Source of the DNA: Saprospiraceae bacterium
GTDB taxonomy: Bacteria > Bacteroidota > Bacteroidia > Chitinophagales > Saprospiraceae
Direction: 5' to 3'
Assembly (NCBI GenBank): GCA_016714445.1
Contig: JADJNF010000010.1
Span: 363,676-427,675 of the forward strand
DNA: 64,000 nt
The position numbers and the translations under genes are program-made. Position 1 is the first letter of the stretch. Every line of letters begins with the position of its first letter. Of the stretch, positions 19,400-27,956 are shown one piece after another. The notes beneath the pieces are model-generated. The model saw only the letters and a program-made list of their open reading frames with translations. It ran no database searches and was not told the origin of the DNA.

Positions 19400-21646
19400 T
19401 TATGATTTGAATGTTCTGTCTGTTCTTACCACGGAGGAGATGCCTTCGAGTTTTTCCAGTGATTGTACAACGAGATTTAGCTGGTCTTTGTTTAAAACAA
19501 CTATTCCAATCCGTCCTTCGAAAAAGCCTTCCTTCCCTTCTATACTGAATGATTTTATGTTTATTCCAAGACGGTTTGACAATTCATTCGTTAATGTCTG
19601 AATAACTCCTGGACCTGAATCAACTCCTGTCACAAGGAGTTCAACTACAAAATTAGAATTGACATTATCTTCCCAATCTGCTTTAAGTACCCGATAGCCA
19701 TAATTGGCAAGCAGATGAGTTGCATTGCTGCAGGAAGTTCTGTGAATTTTAAGTCCTTGATTTGAAGTGAGATAGGCAAATATTTCATCTCCATGCACCG
19801 GATTGCAACAGGTAGCCAGTGAAAACTGATACATGTCTGCCGGTTCTCCATTGACCAGAATATTTGAACGATTGGTTTTGGCAGGCCGTTGTATTTTTTT
19901 GAGTTCTTCTACGATCGGAGCAGATTTTGTATCCGGTTCTTCTTCTTCTTTTTTAAATACTATTTTACCGCTTTCGATGGTATAGTTTTTAATGTCAGAT
20001 ATTTTTGCTTCATCCTGAGACAATGCATAATATAGATCTATTCGACTTCGGAAACCTAGTTGTTTTGTGATCACATCTACATTGTCTTCAAAGTCAATCT
20101 TCAGATTTTTCAGTTTGCGCTCTAATGCTTCTTTTCCGTACTCCCCTATTTTCCTGCGTTCTTCCTTCATGGCTGATCTGATCTTAGATCTTGCCTTACC
20201 GGTGACCACCATTTTCAGCCAATCTTCGTTGGGTTTCTGATTTTTATTGGTCATGACATGCACCTGATCGCCGTTGTTGAGCTTATAGCCCATCGGAACC
20301 AGCTTATTGTTTACCTTAATGGCAGCTGCATGATAACCTACATCTGTATGTATTTCAAATGCAAAATCCAGGGCTGTCGCTCCTTTCGGAACAATCCGCA
20401 TGTCTCCTTTGGGTGTAAATACGTATACTTCTTCGCTGAACAGATTGGTTTTGAAGTCATTAATAAACTCCATGGCATTGGCATGTTTGGTATCCAGTAT
20501 CTCCCGGATGTTGTCCAGCCAGTTGTCATAAACATTTTCCTGCTTCTTTATGCCTTTGTACTTCCAGTGAGCGGCAAAACCTTTTTCTGCAATTTCGTCC
20601 ATACGCTCGGTCCTGATCTGCACCTCAACGTACTTACCTTTTGGACCTATGACTGTGGTATGGAGAGACTCATAGCCGTTTCCTTTGGGTGTGGTGATCC
20701 AGTCTTTTAATCTTTCCGGAATAGGTTTGTAGACATCAGTAATGATCGAATATATCTGCCAGCAGAAACTTTTTTCCTTTTCTGTGGGTACATCGATGAT
20801 TATTCTTACCGCAAAAATGTCAAATATTTCTTCAAAGGTAACCTTGTTGTGTCTGATCTTATTATAAATAGAAGATATGGCTTTACATCTGCCCAATACC
20901 CTGAATGGTGCCCCCAATTGCTGCAGTTCCTTCTTGAGCGGTTGAATAAACTGTTCGATATATTCATTTCTCGCCTGATCAGAGTCACTCAGCTTGTGAC
21001 TTATTTCATCATACATCTCAGGATCCGTAATTTTCAGGCAGATGTCCTGAAATTCAGTTTTGATGTTGTAAAGACCTAATCTATGCGCAAGCGGTGTATA
21101 AATATATTCAGTTTCCGCAGCAATTTTAAGTTGTTTGTGTTTGGCCTGAGCGCTGATGGTCCTGAGGTTGTGCAATCTATCTGCCATTTTTATCAACACT
21201 ACCCTTACATCCACTACAAGTGTACTAAGCACTTTTTTAAAGTTTTCTGCTTGCGGGCTTTCGACATTTTCAAGATTATACGTACCATCCAGTTTTGTCA
21301 AACCATCGACGATCACAGAGACCTTAGGTCCAAATTGTTTGGTAATGTCCATGAGAGTAACCGGCGTATCTTCTACTACATCATGTAAAAGTGCACATAT
21401 GACCGCTGTAGGCCCAAGACCTATTTCTTCAAAACAAATACGCGCAACTTCTATCGGATGAAAGATGTATGGCTCGCCAGATTTACGCCGCTGAAACTTA
21501 TGGGCGTCAACTGCCAGTTCAAAAGCTTTTTCAAGATCAGCTTTGTCTTCATGCTGGAGACTGTGCTCCATCAACTGGAGCAAAACATCAAACTTAGCCC
21601 GAACCTGCTTTATCTCTTCATCATTAATGGCGACACCTACCGGCAT
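19400..21646 (-). CDS. spoT: Bifunctional (p)ppGpp synthetase/hydrolase, RelA/SpoT homologue
   Basis: The long RSH enzyme (748 residues) makes and degrades the stringent-response alarmone. The hydrolase HD domain appears intact (RRKSGEPYIFHP, then HDVVEDT at about 88-94). The synthetase domain follows (about 250-370, with GYESLHTTV and VEVQIRT), then a TGS domain (about 410-470, VYVFTPKGD), a zinc-finger/RIS segment (CCNPVHGDEI ... HRTSCSN) and a C-terminal ACT domain. Both activities are thus predicted, as is usual for the single RSH of this phylum. A -7 element at 21679-21686 lies 33 bp upstream. A Fur-family gene follows in the same operon. Confidence 0.96.
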   Translation of the reverse strand: MPVGVAINDEEIKQVRAKFDVLLQLMEHSLQHEDKADLEKAFELAVDAHKFQRRKSGEPYIFHPIEVARICFEEIGLGPTAVICALLHDVVEDTPVTLMDITKQFGPKVSVIVDGLTKLDGTYNLENVESPQAENFKKVLSTLVVDVRVVLIKMADRLHNLRTISAQAKHKQLKIAAETEYIYTPLAHRLGLYNIKTEFQDICLKITDPEMYDEISHKLSDSDQARNEYIEQFIQPLKKELQQLGAPFRVLGRCKAISSIYNKIRHNKVTFEEIFDIFAVRIIIDVPTEKEKSFCWQIYSIITDVYKPIPERLKDWITTPKGNGYESLHTTVIGPKGKYVEVQIRTERMDEIAEKGFAAHWKYKGIKKQENVYDNWLDNIREILDTKHANAMEFINDFKTNLFSEEVYVFTPKGDMRIVPKGATALDFAFEIHTDVGYHAAAIKVNNKLVPMGYKLNNGDQVHVMTNKNQKPNEDWLKMVVTGKARSKIRSAMKEERRKIGEYGKEALERKLKNLKIDFEDNVDVITKQLGFRSRIDLYYALSQDEAKISDIKNYTIESGKIVFKKEEEEPDTKSAPIVEELKKIQRPAKTNRSNILVNGEPADMYQFSLATCCNPVHGDEIFAYLTSNQGLKIHRTSCSNATHLLANYGYRVLKADWEDNVNSNFVVELLVTGVDSGPGVIQTLTNELSNRLGINIKSFSIEGKEGFFEGRIGIVVLNKDQLNLVVQSLEKLEGISSVVRTDRTFKS

Positions 21647-21678
21647 ATTGCAAGAAATTACTTTTTACACAAATTTTA

Positions 21679-21686
21679 CAAATATA
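21679..21686 (-). promoter_or_regulatory. Bacteroidota promoter of the RSH-Fur operon
   Basis: On the minus strand TATATTTG matches TAnnTTTG. It is preceded after a 19-bp spacer by TTGG, a near match to the -33 TTTG. The predicted transcript would have a leader of about 25-30 nt before the ATG at 21646. Confidence 0.5.
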
Positions 21687-21856
21687 AATGATATCAGTTG
21701 AAATTCCAATAATTGATAAAAATAAATTGAATAACAGCCTAAATTTTAAAATTTCTGTGAAAAAATGATTAAAAACTTATTGTAATTTTCTTAAAAACAT
21801 GCTGTTTGCATATATTTATGGTAGAATCTATTTTTTTGCCTTCTTAGTTCACGGGT

Positions 21857-21997
21857 CCACTCCAAAAAGCATATTTTTGCCACTAAGGCACAAAAACACA
21901 AAGAATCACAAATTTAAACCAGTCAATAATCATTTCTTTGTGTCTTAAGGACATGGAGTCTTAGTGACATTTCACTATTTTTGACTTTTCGGCGTGG
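21857..21997. mobile_element. MITE-like palindromic element
   Basis: The ends CCACTCCAAAAAG (21857-21869) and CTTTTCGGCGTGG (21985-21997) are inverted repeats matching at 11 of 13 positions. Inside, CACTAAGGCACAAA ... and TTCTTTGTGTCTTAAGG ... TTAGTG form a second, longer imperfect stem. A related sequence recurs at 55281-55420, sharing GCACAAAAACACAAAG and TTTCTTTGTG. The element carries no gene and occupies most of the 388-bp spacer 21647-22034; I see nothing else there. Confidence 0.5.
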
Positions 21998-22049
21998 TCA
22001 TAGCCTTTAATAAAAAAAATAAGAAATAAATTATTTGAAACAAATATCA

Positions 22050-22310
22050 ATGACCTTTATATACTATATCATATTCATAAATCTATTTTCCTATTACAAG
22101 ATGTGGAAAGATAAACAATCAGCCAAAAGATCCACCCGGAGAGTGTCTGAAAAATATCTGTTTTTATTGGCGTTTATTGGCGGCAGTGCCGGAATTTATT
22201 TGGGAACACAATCCCCACTCTATCACAAATCTTCCAAATGGGCTTTTAAAAAAGGAATTCCTTTTATTATTTTAATTCAGTTGATTGTGGCTTTATTTTT
22301 CCTTTGTTGA
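22050..22310 (+). CDS. DUF1294 small membrane protein
   Basis: This small integral membrane protein has a KMWKDKQSAKRSTRRVSE loop, a first helix around LLAFIGGSAGIYLG, the family's HKSSKWAFKKGIP segment and a last helix FIILIQLIVALFF. These match the DUF1294 pattern. Its function is unknown. The ATG at 22050 is preferred over a TTG at 22035. It lies about 100 bp before the Bax-inhibitor gene on the same strand. Confidence 0.75.
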   Translation: MTFIYYIIFINLFSYYKMWKDKQSAKRSTRRVSEKYLFLLAFIGGSAGIYLGTQSPLYHKSSKWAFKKGIPFIILIQLIVALFFLC

Positions 22311-22374
22311 TAATTTATTTTGCGTAAAAAGTATTTTCTACTTAAAATATGAATTACCTTGCTTCAGTTTATAT

Positions 22375-22382
22375 TATATTTG
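22375..22382 (+). promoter_or_regulatory. Bacteroidota -7 element of the Bax-inhibitor-1 gene
   Basis: TATATTTG matches TAnnTTTG exactly and lies 27 bp before the ATG at 22410, giving a leader of roughly 20 nt. The upstream CTTG is a weak -33 candidate at a slightly long spacing. Confidence 0.4.
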
Positions 22383-22409
22383 TTCATCACTTTTAAAAAT
22401 TAAATAATT

Positions 22410-23150
22410 ATGTCAAAATCATTTTTCGAATCAAAAAATCCTATACTTAACGAAGACAAGCTTAAGTCGATGTCCGAAAGCTATACACTGAATGGAGAAG
22501 ACACCATGTCCATCTCAGGTGCCATAAATAAAACATTGATTTTATTTTCCATATTGATGGTGACCAGTGTGGCGAGTTATATGATGCCTTCTATGTTTTT
22601 ATTGATCACCGGATGTATTGGTGGGTTAATTGCCGTGCTAGTGGCAAGTTTCAAACCTCATACATCCGCCATCTCTGCTCCTGTGTATGCAGGATTTGAA
22701 GGATTGGCACTCGGCACCATCTCTGCTTATTATGCAGGATTGATGGATGGTATCATCCTGCAAGCGGTAAGTCTTACTTTCGGCACATTATTTTCCATGT
22801 TGATTTTATACAAATCAGGTTTGATCACCGTGACTGCAAAATTCAGAGCAGGCGTGATGATGGCCACAGGAGCCATATTTTTTGTTTACCTCATCAGTAT
22901 GGTAGGCAGCATGTTTGGTTGGAATATGCCTTATCTGCATGAAAGCGGAATGATGGGCATAGGCATCAGTCTGGCAATTATTGCTGTGGCAGCCATGAAT
23001 TTATTGCTGGATTTTGATAATTTTGATAAAGCCGCAGAATCCAATTCTCCAAAATATATGGAATGGTTTTGCGGACTGAGCCTTATGGTTACCCTGGTAT
23101 GGTTGTACCTTGAGTTCCTCAGATTATTGTCAAAACTCAACAGGGATTAG
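22410..23150 (+). CDS. Bax inhibitor-1 / YccA-family membrane protein
   Basis: This 246-residue, seven-helix membrane protein has a cytoplasmic N-terminus containing the NPILNEDK motif typical of the longer bacterial BI-1 clade (PF12811-like). The GFEGLALGTISAYYAG helix follows, and the C-terminal part has the FDNFDKAAE and MEWFCGLSLMVTLVWLYLEFLRLL segments. Homologues are pH-sensitive calcium leak channels in some bacteria; function here is inferred. It appears monocistronic and is followed by 1.4 kb of non-coding repeats. Confidence 0.9.
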   Translation: MSKSFFESKNPILNEDKLKSMSESYTLNGEDTMSISGAINKTLILFSILMVTSVASYMMPSMFLLITGCIGGLIAVLVASFKPHTSAISAPVYAGFEGLALGTISAYYAGLMDGIILQAVSLTFGTLFSMLILYKSGLITVTAKFRAGVMMATGAIFFVYLISMVGSMFGWNMPYLHESGMMGIGISLAIIAVAAMNLLLDFDNFDKAAESNSPKYMEWFCGLSLMVTLVWLYLEFLRLLSKLNRD

Positions 23151-23200
23151 GGTGAGGTAGTTTTATTTTTACTTCTGCCCGATAGGTACCCAAAACACAA

Positions 23201-24350
23201 TCTTTGGGTTTATCCCAGTTTTCATACAATGTTTATAAAATTCCTTTTGTCTCCCTTGTCAGATGGGGTAAAACAAAAGGAATTTTTATTAAAATGCAAT
23301 TTTGAGATACATCCGTATCTTTCAGGTACAGTTTGACTTCTCCCAAAACTTTGTTCCCGGAGGGATCAAACTATTTTTGCTATGAATTTTCGGTTAAGCT
23401 CCTGACTCCAGAGGAGTCACACAATAAATTGAAATATTGGATCTTTTTTAATTTAAAATAATTTGATTTTGTGCGACCCCGTCTGGGGTCGGTTTCACAA
23501 TTCATTTATTTTTCAAACATAGTTTGACTTCGCTGAAGTCAAAAGCAGGTCAATGCAAATTTATTCCATGAAGGATCTTTGGGTGTAACTCATTTTTTCA
23601 TTCAATGCTTATAAAACTCCATTTATCTCCTTTGTCAGATGGGGTAAAACCAAAGGAATTTTTATTAAAATGCAATTTTGAGATACATCCGTATCTTTCA
23701 AGTACAGTTTGATTTCTCCCAAAACTTTGTTCCCGGAGGGATCAAACTATTTTTGTTATAAATTTTCGGTTAACCTCCTGACTCCGGCGGAGTCACACAA
23801 TACATAGAGATCTTACATCTTATCATTTCAAAATAATCTGCTTTAGTGCGACCCCGGCTTGGGTCGGTTACACAATTCATTTATTTTTCAAACATAGGGT
23901 TGACTTCGCTAAAGTCATAAGCAGGTCAATGCAAATTTATTCCATGAAGAATCTTTGGGTGTATCTCATTTTTTCATTAAATGGTTGTAAAATTCCTTTT
24001 GTCTCCCTTGACAAATGGGGTAAAACCAAAGGAATTTTTATTAAAATGCAATTTTGAGATACATCCGTATCTTTCAAGTACAGTTTGATTTCTCCTAAAA
24101 CTTTGTTCCCGGAGGGATCAAACTATTTTTGTTATAAATTTTCGGTTAACCTCCTGACTCCGGCGGAGTCACACAATACATAGAGATCTTACATCTTATC
24201 ATTATAAAATAATTTGCTTTTGTGCGACCCCGTCTGGGGTCGGTTACACAATTCATTTATTTTTCAAACATAGTTTGACTTCGCTGAAGTCAAAAGCTGG
24301 TCAATACAAATTTATTCCATGAAGAATCTTTGGGTTTATTCCGTTTTTTC
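23201..24350. repeat. Three tandem copies of a 376-bp non-coding unit
   Basis: The marker AGATGGGGTAAAAC recurs at 23261, 23637 and 24013, exactly 376 bp apart, and whole units align with few differences. Each unit carries the same series of short hairpins: a CCTTTTGTCTCC/AAAAGG stem, GTTCCCGGAGGGATCAAAC, GACTCCGGCGGAGTC, GACCCCGTCTGGGGTC and GACTTCGCTGAAGTC. No ORF of note is present. This array fills most of the 23151-24568 spacer between the BI-1 gene and dnaK. Confidence 0.9.
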
Positions 24351-24392
24351 ATTCAATTGCTATAAAATTATCTTTTTTACATGTAAAGATAA

Positions 24393-24424
24393 AAAGCCGA
24401 AAAACAATATTGCTTTTCGGCTTT
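24393..24424. terminator. Rho-independent terminator downstream of dnaK
   Basis: AAAGCCGAAAA and TTTTCGGCTTT pair perfectly over 11 bp around a 10-nt loop. A-rich flanks on the left act as a T-tract for the minus-strand dnaK transcript. It sits about 145 bp past the dnaK stop and may act in both directions. Confidence 0.75.
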
Positions 24425-24568
24425 AAAAATTTATTACTGTGTGTTAAACAACACTTATTCTATGAAGACGATAATTTTTTTGAGAAAAATTATGTTTTCA
24501 TTATACTCAAAATCAGTAATTTGGGTAATGGGATTTTTCACAATCCAATTTATTTTGAGTATAAACTC

Positions 24569-26491
24569 TTACTTCTTGTCTCCTACCTCTTCAAATTCGA
24601 CATCAGTCACATCTTCAGTTGTACCGGCACCATTGCTGTTATTGCCTGCGCCGAAGTCCTGTCCTCCTCCTTCCTGACCACCAGCATTTTGTTGTGCCTG
24701 GTAGATATCCTGAGACGCGGCCTGCCATGCATTGTTCATCGTTTCTGAAGCTTTGTCAATGGCTGCAATGTCCTGAATCTTGTGCGCTTCTTTCAGATCT
24801 GTCAGTGCGCTTTCGATGGCTGCCTTTTTATCCGCAGGGATTTTGTCTCCTATTTCCTTCATCTGCTTTTCAGTCTGGAAGATGAGACTATCGGCCATAT
24901 TCAGTTTTTCAGCCCTTTCTTTGGCTTGTTTGTCCGTATCTGCATTGGCAGCCGCTTCGGCCTTCATTTTTGCGATCTCTTCCTGAGACAAGCCTGTAGA
25001 TGCTTCTATTCTGATATTTTGCTCTTTACCCGTGCCTTTGTCTTTGGCAGATACTTTAAGAATCCCGTTGGCATCCATATCAAAAGTTACTTCTACCTGA
25101 GGTACTCCTCTTGGGGCTGGTGGTATGCCGTCCAAAATAAATCTACCTACACTTCTGTTGTCCCTTGCCATAGGTCTTTCGCCCTGAAGAATGTGAATTT
25201 CTACACTTGGCTGATTATCTGCTGCTGTTGAGTATGTTTTGGTTTTTTTGGTTGGTATGGTACTGTTGGATTCGATGACGACATCAAATACATTTCCCAT
25301 GGTCTCGATACCCAATGAAAGCGGCGTAACATCCAGCAACAACACATCTTTTACGTCCCCGCTGAGTACTCCACCCTGAATGGCTGCGCCAAGAGCTACT
25401 ACTTCATCCGGGTTTACACTTCTGTTGGGTTTTTTGCCAAAGAAATCCTCGACGGCCTGCTGTATTGCGGGAATTCTGGTAGAACCTCCTACAAGGATCA
25501 CCTCGTCAATATTGCTTTTGCTTAATCCTGCATCTTTGAGTGCATCTTCACATGGCTTCAAAGTACGTTTAATCAAACTATCTGCCAATTGCTCAAATTT
25601 TGCTCTGGATAATTTCATCACCAAGTGCTTAGGCACACCGTCTACAGCAGTTACATATGGGAGATTAATTTCTGTTTCTGAAGAAGATGACAATTCTATT
25701 TTTGCTTTTTCAGCAGCATCCTTTATCCTTTGAAGTGACATCGGATCCTTTCTCAAATCTATATTTTCCTGAGATTTAAACTCATCTGCCAGCCAGTCTA
25801 TGATCACCTGATCAAAATCGTCCCCACCTAAGTGAGTATCTCCATTAGTAGATTTCACTTCGAATACACCATCTCCCAATTCCAATATTGAAATATCAAA
25901 GGTACCTCCTCCCAAGTCAAACACAGCTATGGTGCTATCCAGATGCTTTTTATCCAAACCATAAGCCAATGCTGCTGCTGTAGGCTCATTGATAATACGT
26001 TGTACTTTCAATCCGGCAATCTCACCAGCTTCCTTGGTAGCCTGACGCTGAGAGTCATTAAAGTAAGCCGGTACAGTGATCACGGCATCTGTCACTTCCT
26101 GACCCAAAAAGTCTTCAGCAGTTTTCTTCATTTTCTGAAGTACCATGGCAGAAATTTCCTGTGGAGTATACAATCTTCCGTCAATGTCAACTCTAATGGT
26201 ATCGTTATCTCCTTTTACCGATTTGTACGCTACCCTTCCTGCTTCAGGACCTACTTCACTAAACCTGTTGCCCATAAATCTTTTGATAGATGCTATGGTA
26301 CGTTTTGGATTGGTGATGGCTTGTCTTTTGGCCGGATCACCTATTTTTCTTTCACCATTATCCAGAAATGCCACGATCGATGGTGTGGTTCTTTTGCCTT
26401 CTTCATTTGCTATTACTACAGGTTCATTACCTTCCATTACAGCTACACAAGAGTTGGTAGTTCCTAAGTCTATACCTATTATTTTACCCAT
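24569..26491 (-). CDS. dnaK: Molecular chaperone DnaK (Hsp70)
   Basis: DnaK is the ATP-dependent Hsp70 chaperone. All signatures are present: N-terminal IIGIDLGTTNSCVAV, phosphate-2 motif IAVFDLGGGTFDISIL, adenosine motif VILVGGSTRIPAIQ, the DVTPLSLGIET linker/substrate domain start, and a lid ending in a Gly-rich tail with the TEDVTDVEFEEV end common in this phylum. The 640-residue length is normal. Neither grpE nor dnaJ is adjacent. A sigma-54-like sequence lies 60-75 bp upstream, and a strong hairpin terminator lies downstream. Confidence 0.98.
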   Translation of the reverse strand: MGKIIGIDLGTTNSCVAVMEGNEPVVIANEEGKRTTPSIVAFLDNGERKIGDPAKRQAITNPKRTIASIKRFMGNRFSEVGPEAGRVAYKSVKGDNDTIRVDIDGRLYTPQEISAMVLQKMKKTAEDFLGQEVTDAVITVPAYFNDSQRQATKEAGEIAGLKVQRIINEPTAAALAYGLDKKHLDSTIAVFDLGGGTFDISILELGDGVFEVKSTNGDTHLGGDDFDQVIIDWLADEFKSQENIDLRKDPMSLQRIKDAAEKAKIELSSSSETEINLPYVTAVDGVPKHLVMKLSRAKFEQLADSLIKRTLKPCEDALKDAGLSKSNIDEVILVGGSTRIPAIQQAVEDFFGKKPNRSVNPDEVVALGAAIQGGVLSGDVKDVLLLDVTPLSLGIETMGNVFDVVIESNSTIPTKKTKTYSTAADNQPSVEIHILQGERPMARDNRSVGRFILDGIPPAPRGVPQVEVTFDMDANGILKVSAKDKGTGKEQNIRIEASTGLSQEEIAKMKAEAAANADTDKQAKERAEKLNMADSLIFQTEKQMKEIGDKIPADKKAAIESALTDLKEAHKIQDIAAIDKASETMNNAWQAASQDIYQAQQNAGGQEGGGQDFGAGNNSNGAGTTEDVTDVEFEEVGDKK

Positions 26492-26550
26492 TGTATGATT
26501 TTTAATTTAAATTTTGTAAGTAATTAATTCTTTGAAAACACTGATATAAT

Positions 26551-26566
26551 GGCAATCTGTGTGCCA
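26551..26566 (-). promoter_or_regulatory. Candidate sigma-54 (-24/-12) promoter of dnaK
   Basis: The minus strand reads TGGCACACAGATTGCC. The TGGCAC and TTGC blocks match the -24/-12 consensus, with the diagnostic GG and GC 12 bp apart. The -12 element lies about 60 bp before the dnaK ATG, leaving a leader of about 49 nt. No good TAnnTTTG alternative was seen. Whether the organism has RpoN cannot be seen in this window. Confidence 0.5.
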
Positions 26567-26659
26567 ATGCAGAATTTTACCAATTACTCGAAAAGTAACT
26601 GCCAAAAATGTAGATAAATCAGAAATAAAGGCAAAATATTATGACATATCGTCAGATAA

Positions 26660-27655
26660 TCACTGGAAATTTAAACTTTTTGTGATTACACCATTCCTTA
26701 AAGAGTCAAGGGTAACGTTAGCTAATCCAATGTCTGAGCGGATAAATCCTGTCTTTGAAGAAAATATACCCTGACCATCATTACTTAAATTGGTATACAC
26801 CGGGATCTCCCCGCTGGATGTAATACCTAAATTGGCCTGACCAATGCTGATGTAGTCTTTTATTTCTTTTGCTCCGGAGACTACCTCAAGGGAAGCGTTC
26901 TGAAAATATCTTTTTGTGGTCGGGTTTTTTTCCAGGGCTCCCTGCATAAACTCATAAAAAGCCCTTCCTTTGAAGGTGTATTCGTTTTTATCATGATTTT
27001 TAATCACTGTCCACGATAATGATTTGTCCGTAATCTGGCCACCCTTCTCTTCCTTGAAATAAAAAATAAATCTTACATCGTGTATAACCGCTGCCGCATC
27101 TCCAAACCACCTCAACTTATAATCCAGATTATTTACAAATGAAAGTAGCGCTGTCGGACCGGGATTGGTTATATCTTCATTGGCATATGGTGCAATTGCT
27201 GTGGTGGTTGCTTCAGTCAGTACAGATCCGTCATTTCTCGATACGATAAGTTTATACTGATCTTTGCCTATCAAATTAAGCTCACTTTTTTTGATTTTGT
27301 ATAAATAATTTGGTGCATCGGCAAAAGCACCTGCATCCCTTTGGTATCCTTCCAAATTACCATCTACTCTTTTTAATGTGTAATCTTTGGATGTTTTTAT
27401 ATGTCTGATCTTAACCGTTATATCATTGTAATATAATTGGGCCGGATCTTTAGAAAGCACTAAGGCAGAAGTATTTTCATCCACAAAAGCCCTTTCCACA
27501 CGAATGTATGTAGCAGTATCTCCGACAGAAATCATACCATAGACTATCGGTGTATCTACCGCCCCTTCGGTTAGTTCAAAATCATTGGAACAAGACAAAA
27601 ATGTTGTAATACACAACAAAAATATAACTCCAAAACTTGTTTTAAATGTCATCAT
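26660..27655 (-). CDS. Uncharacterised secreted lipoprotein
   Basis: The 331-residue protein has a lipoprotein signal (FLLCITTFLSCSND; lipidated Cys about residue 22) and otherwise looks like a beta-rich surface protein with no Cys after the lipobox. Its layout (PIVYGMISVGDTATYIRVERAF followed by an Ig-like region) resembles the DUF4249 family of Bacteroidota lipoproteins, but I am not certain. It is divergent from the arsM gene and convergent with nothing. Confidence 0.65.
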   Translation of the reverse strand: MMTFKTSFGVIFLLCITTFLSCSNDFELTEGAVDTPIVYGMISVGDTATYIRVERAFVDENTSALVLSKDPAQLYYNDITVKIRHIKTSKDYTLKRVDGNLEGYQRDAGAFADAPNYLYKIKKSELNLIGKDQYKLIVSRNDGSVLTEATTTAIAPYANEDITNPGPTALLSFVNNLDYKLRWFGDAAAVIHDVRFIFYFKEEKGGQITDKSLSWTVIKNHDKNEYTFKGRAFYEFMQGALEKNPTTKRYFQNASLEVVSGAKEIKDYISIGQANLGITSSGEIPVYTNLSNDGQGIFSSKTGFIRSDIGLANVTLDSLRNGVITKSLNFQ

Positions 27656-27956
27656 CTACTATCTTTTGCGAAATAAGACCGCAAAATTACGCTTTTTGTA
27701 ACTATTATAATGTAAAAAAATACACCTAATGATTTATAATTCCTTTTATTGTCCTTCCAACGACAAAGTAAAAAGTAATTGTCAGGACAGAAACTGATAT
27801 TTATACTAAAGTTTACCATGTAAGTTCATAAAATCAAAACTCAAATTGTCGCATTTGATTGAAAATATTGTTTCCACTAATAGTACGTAGTGGTATCAGA
27901 AAAAACACTTTTCCGAATATTCCGTTGTATTTGGATTCGAAACTAAAAATAAAAAT
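27656..27956. other. Divergent intergenic region, lipoprotein / arsM
   Basis: These 301 bp must contain the promoters of both divergent genes. The sequence is AT-rich. I see no exact TAnnTTTG element close to the arsM start, no strong hairpin and no obvious inverted repeat of the ArsR type. Confidence 0.4.

Noticed and set aside
23151..24568. Insertion sequence in the BI-1/dnaK spacer
   Set aside because: No transposase frame or terminal inverted repeats delimit it; it is a simple tandem repeat of a non-coding unit.
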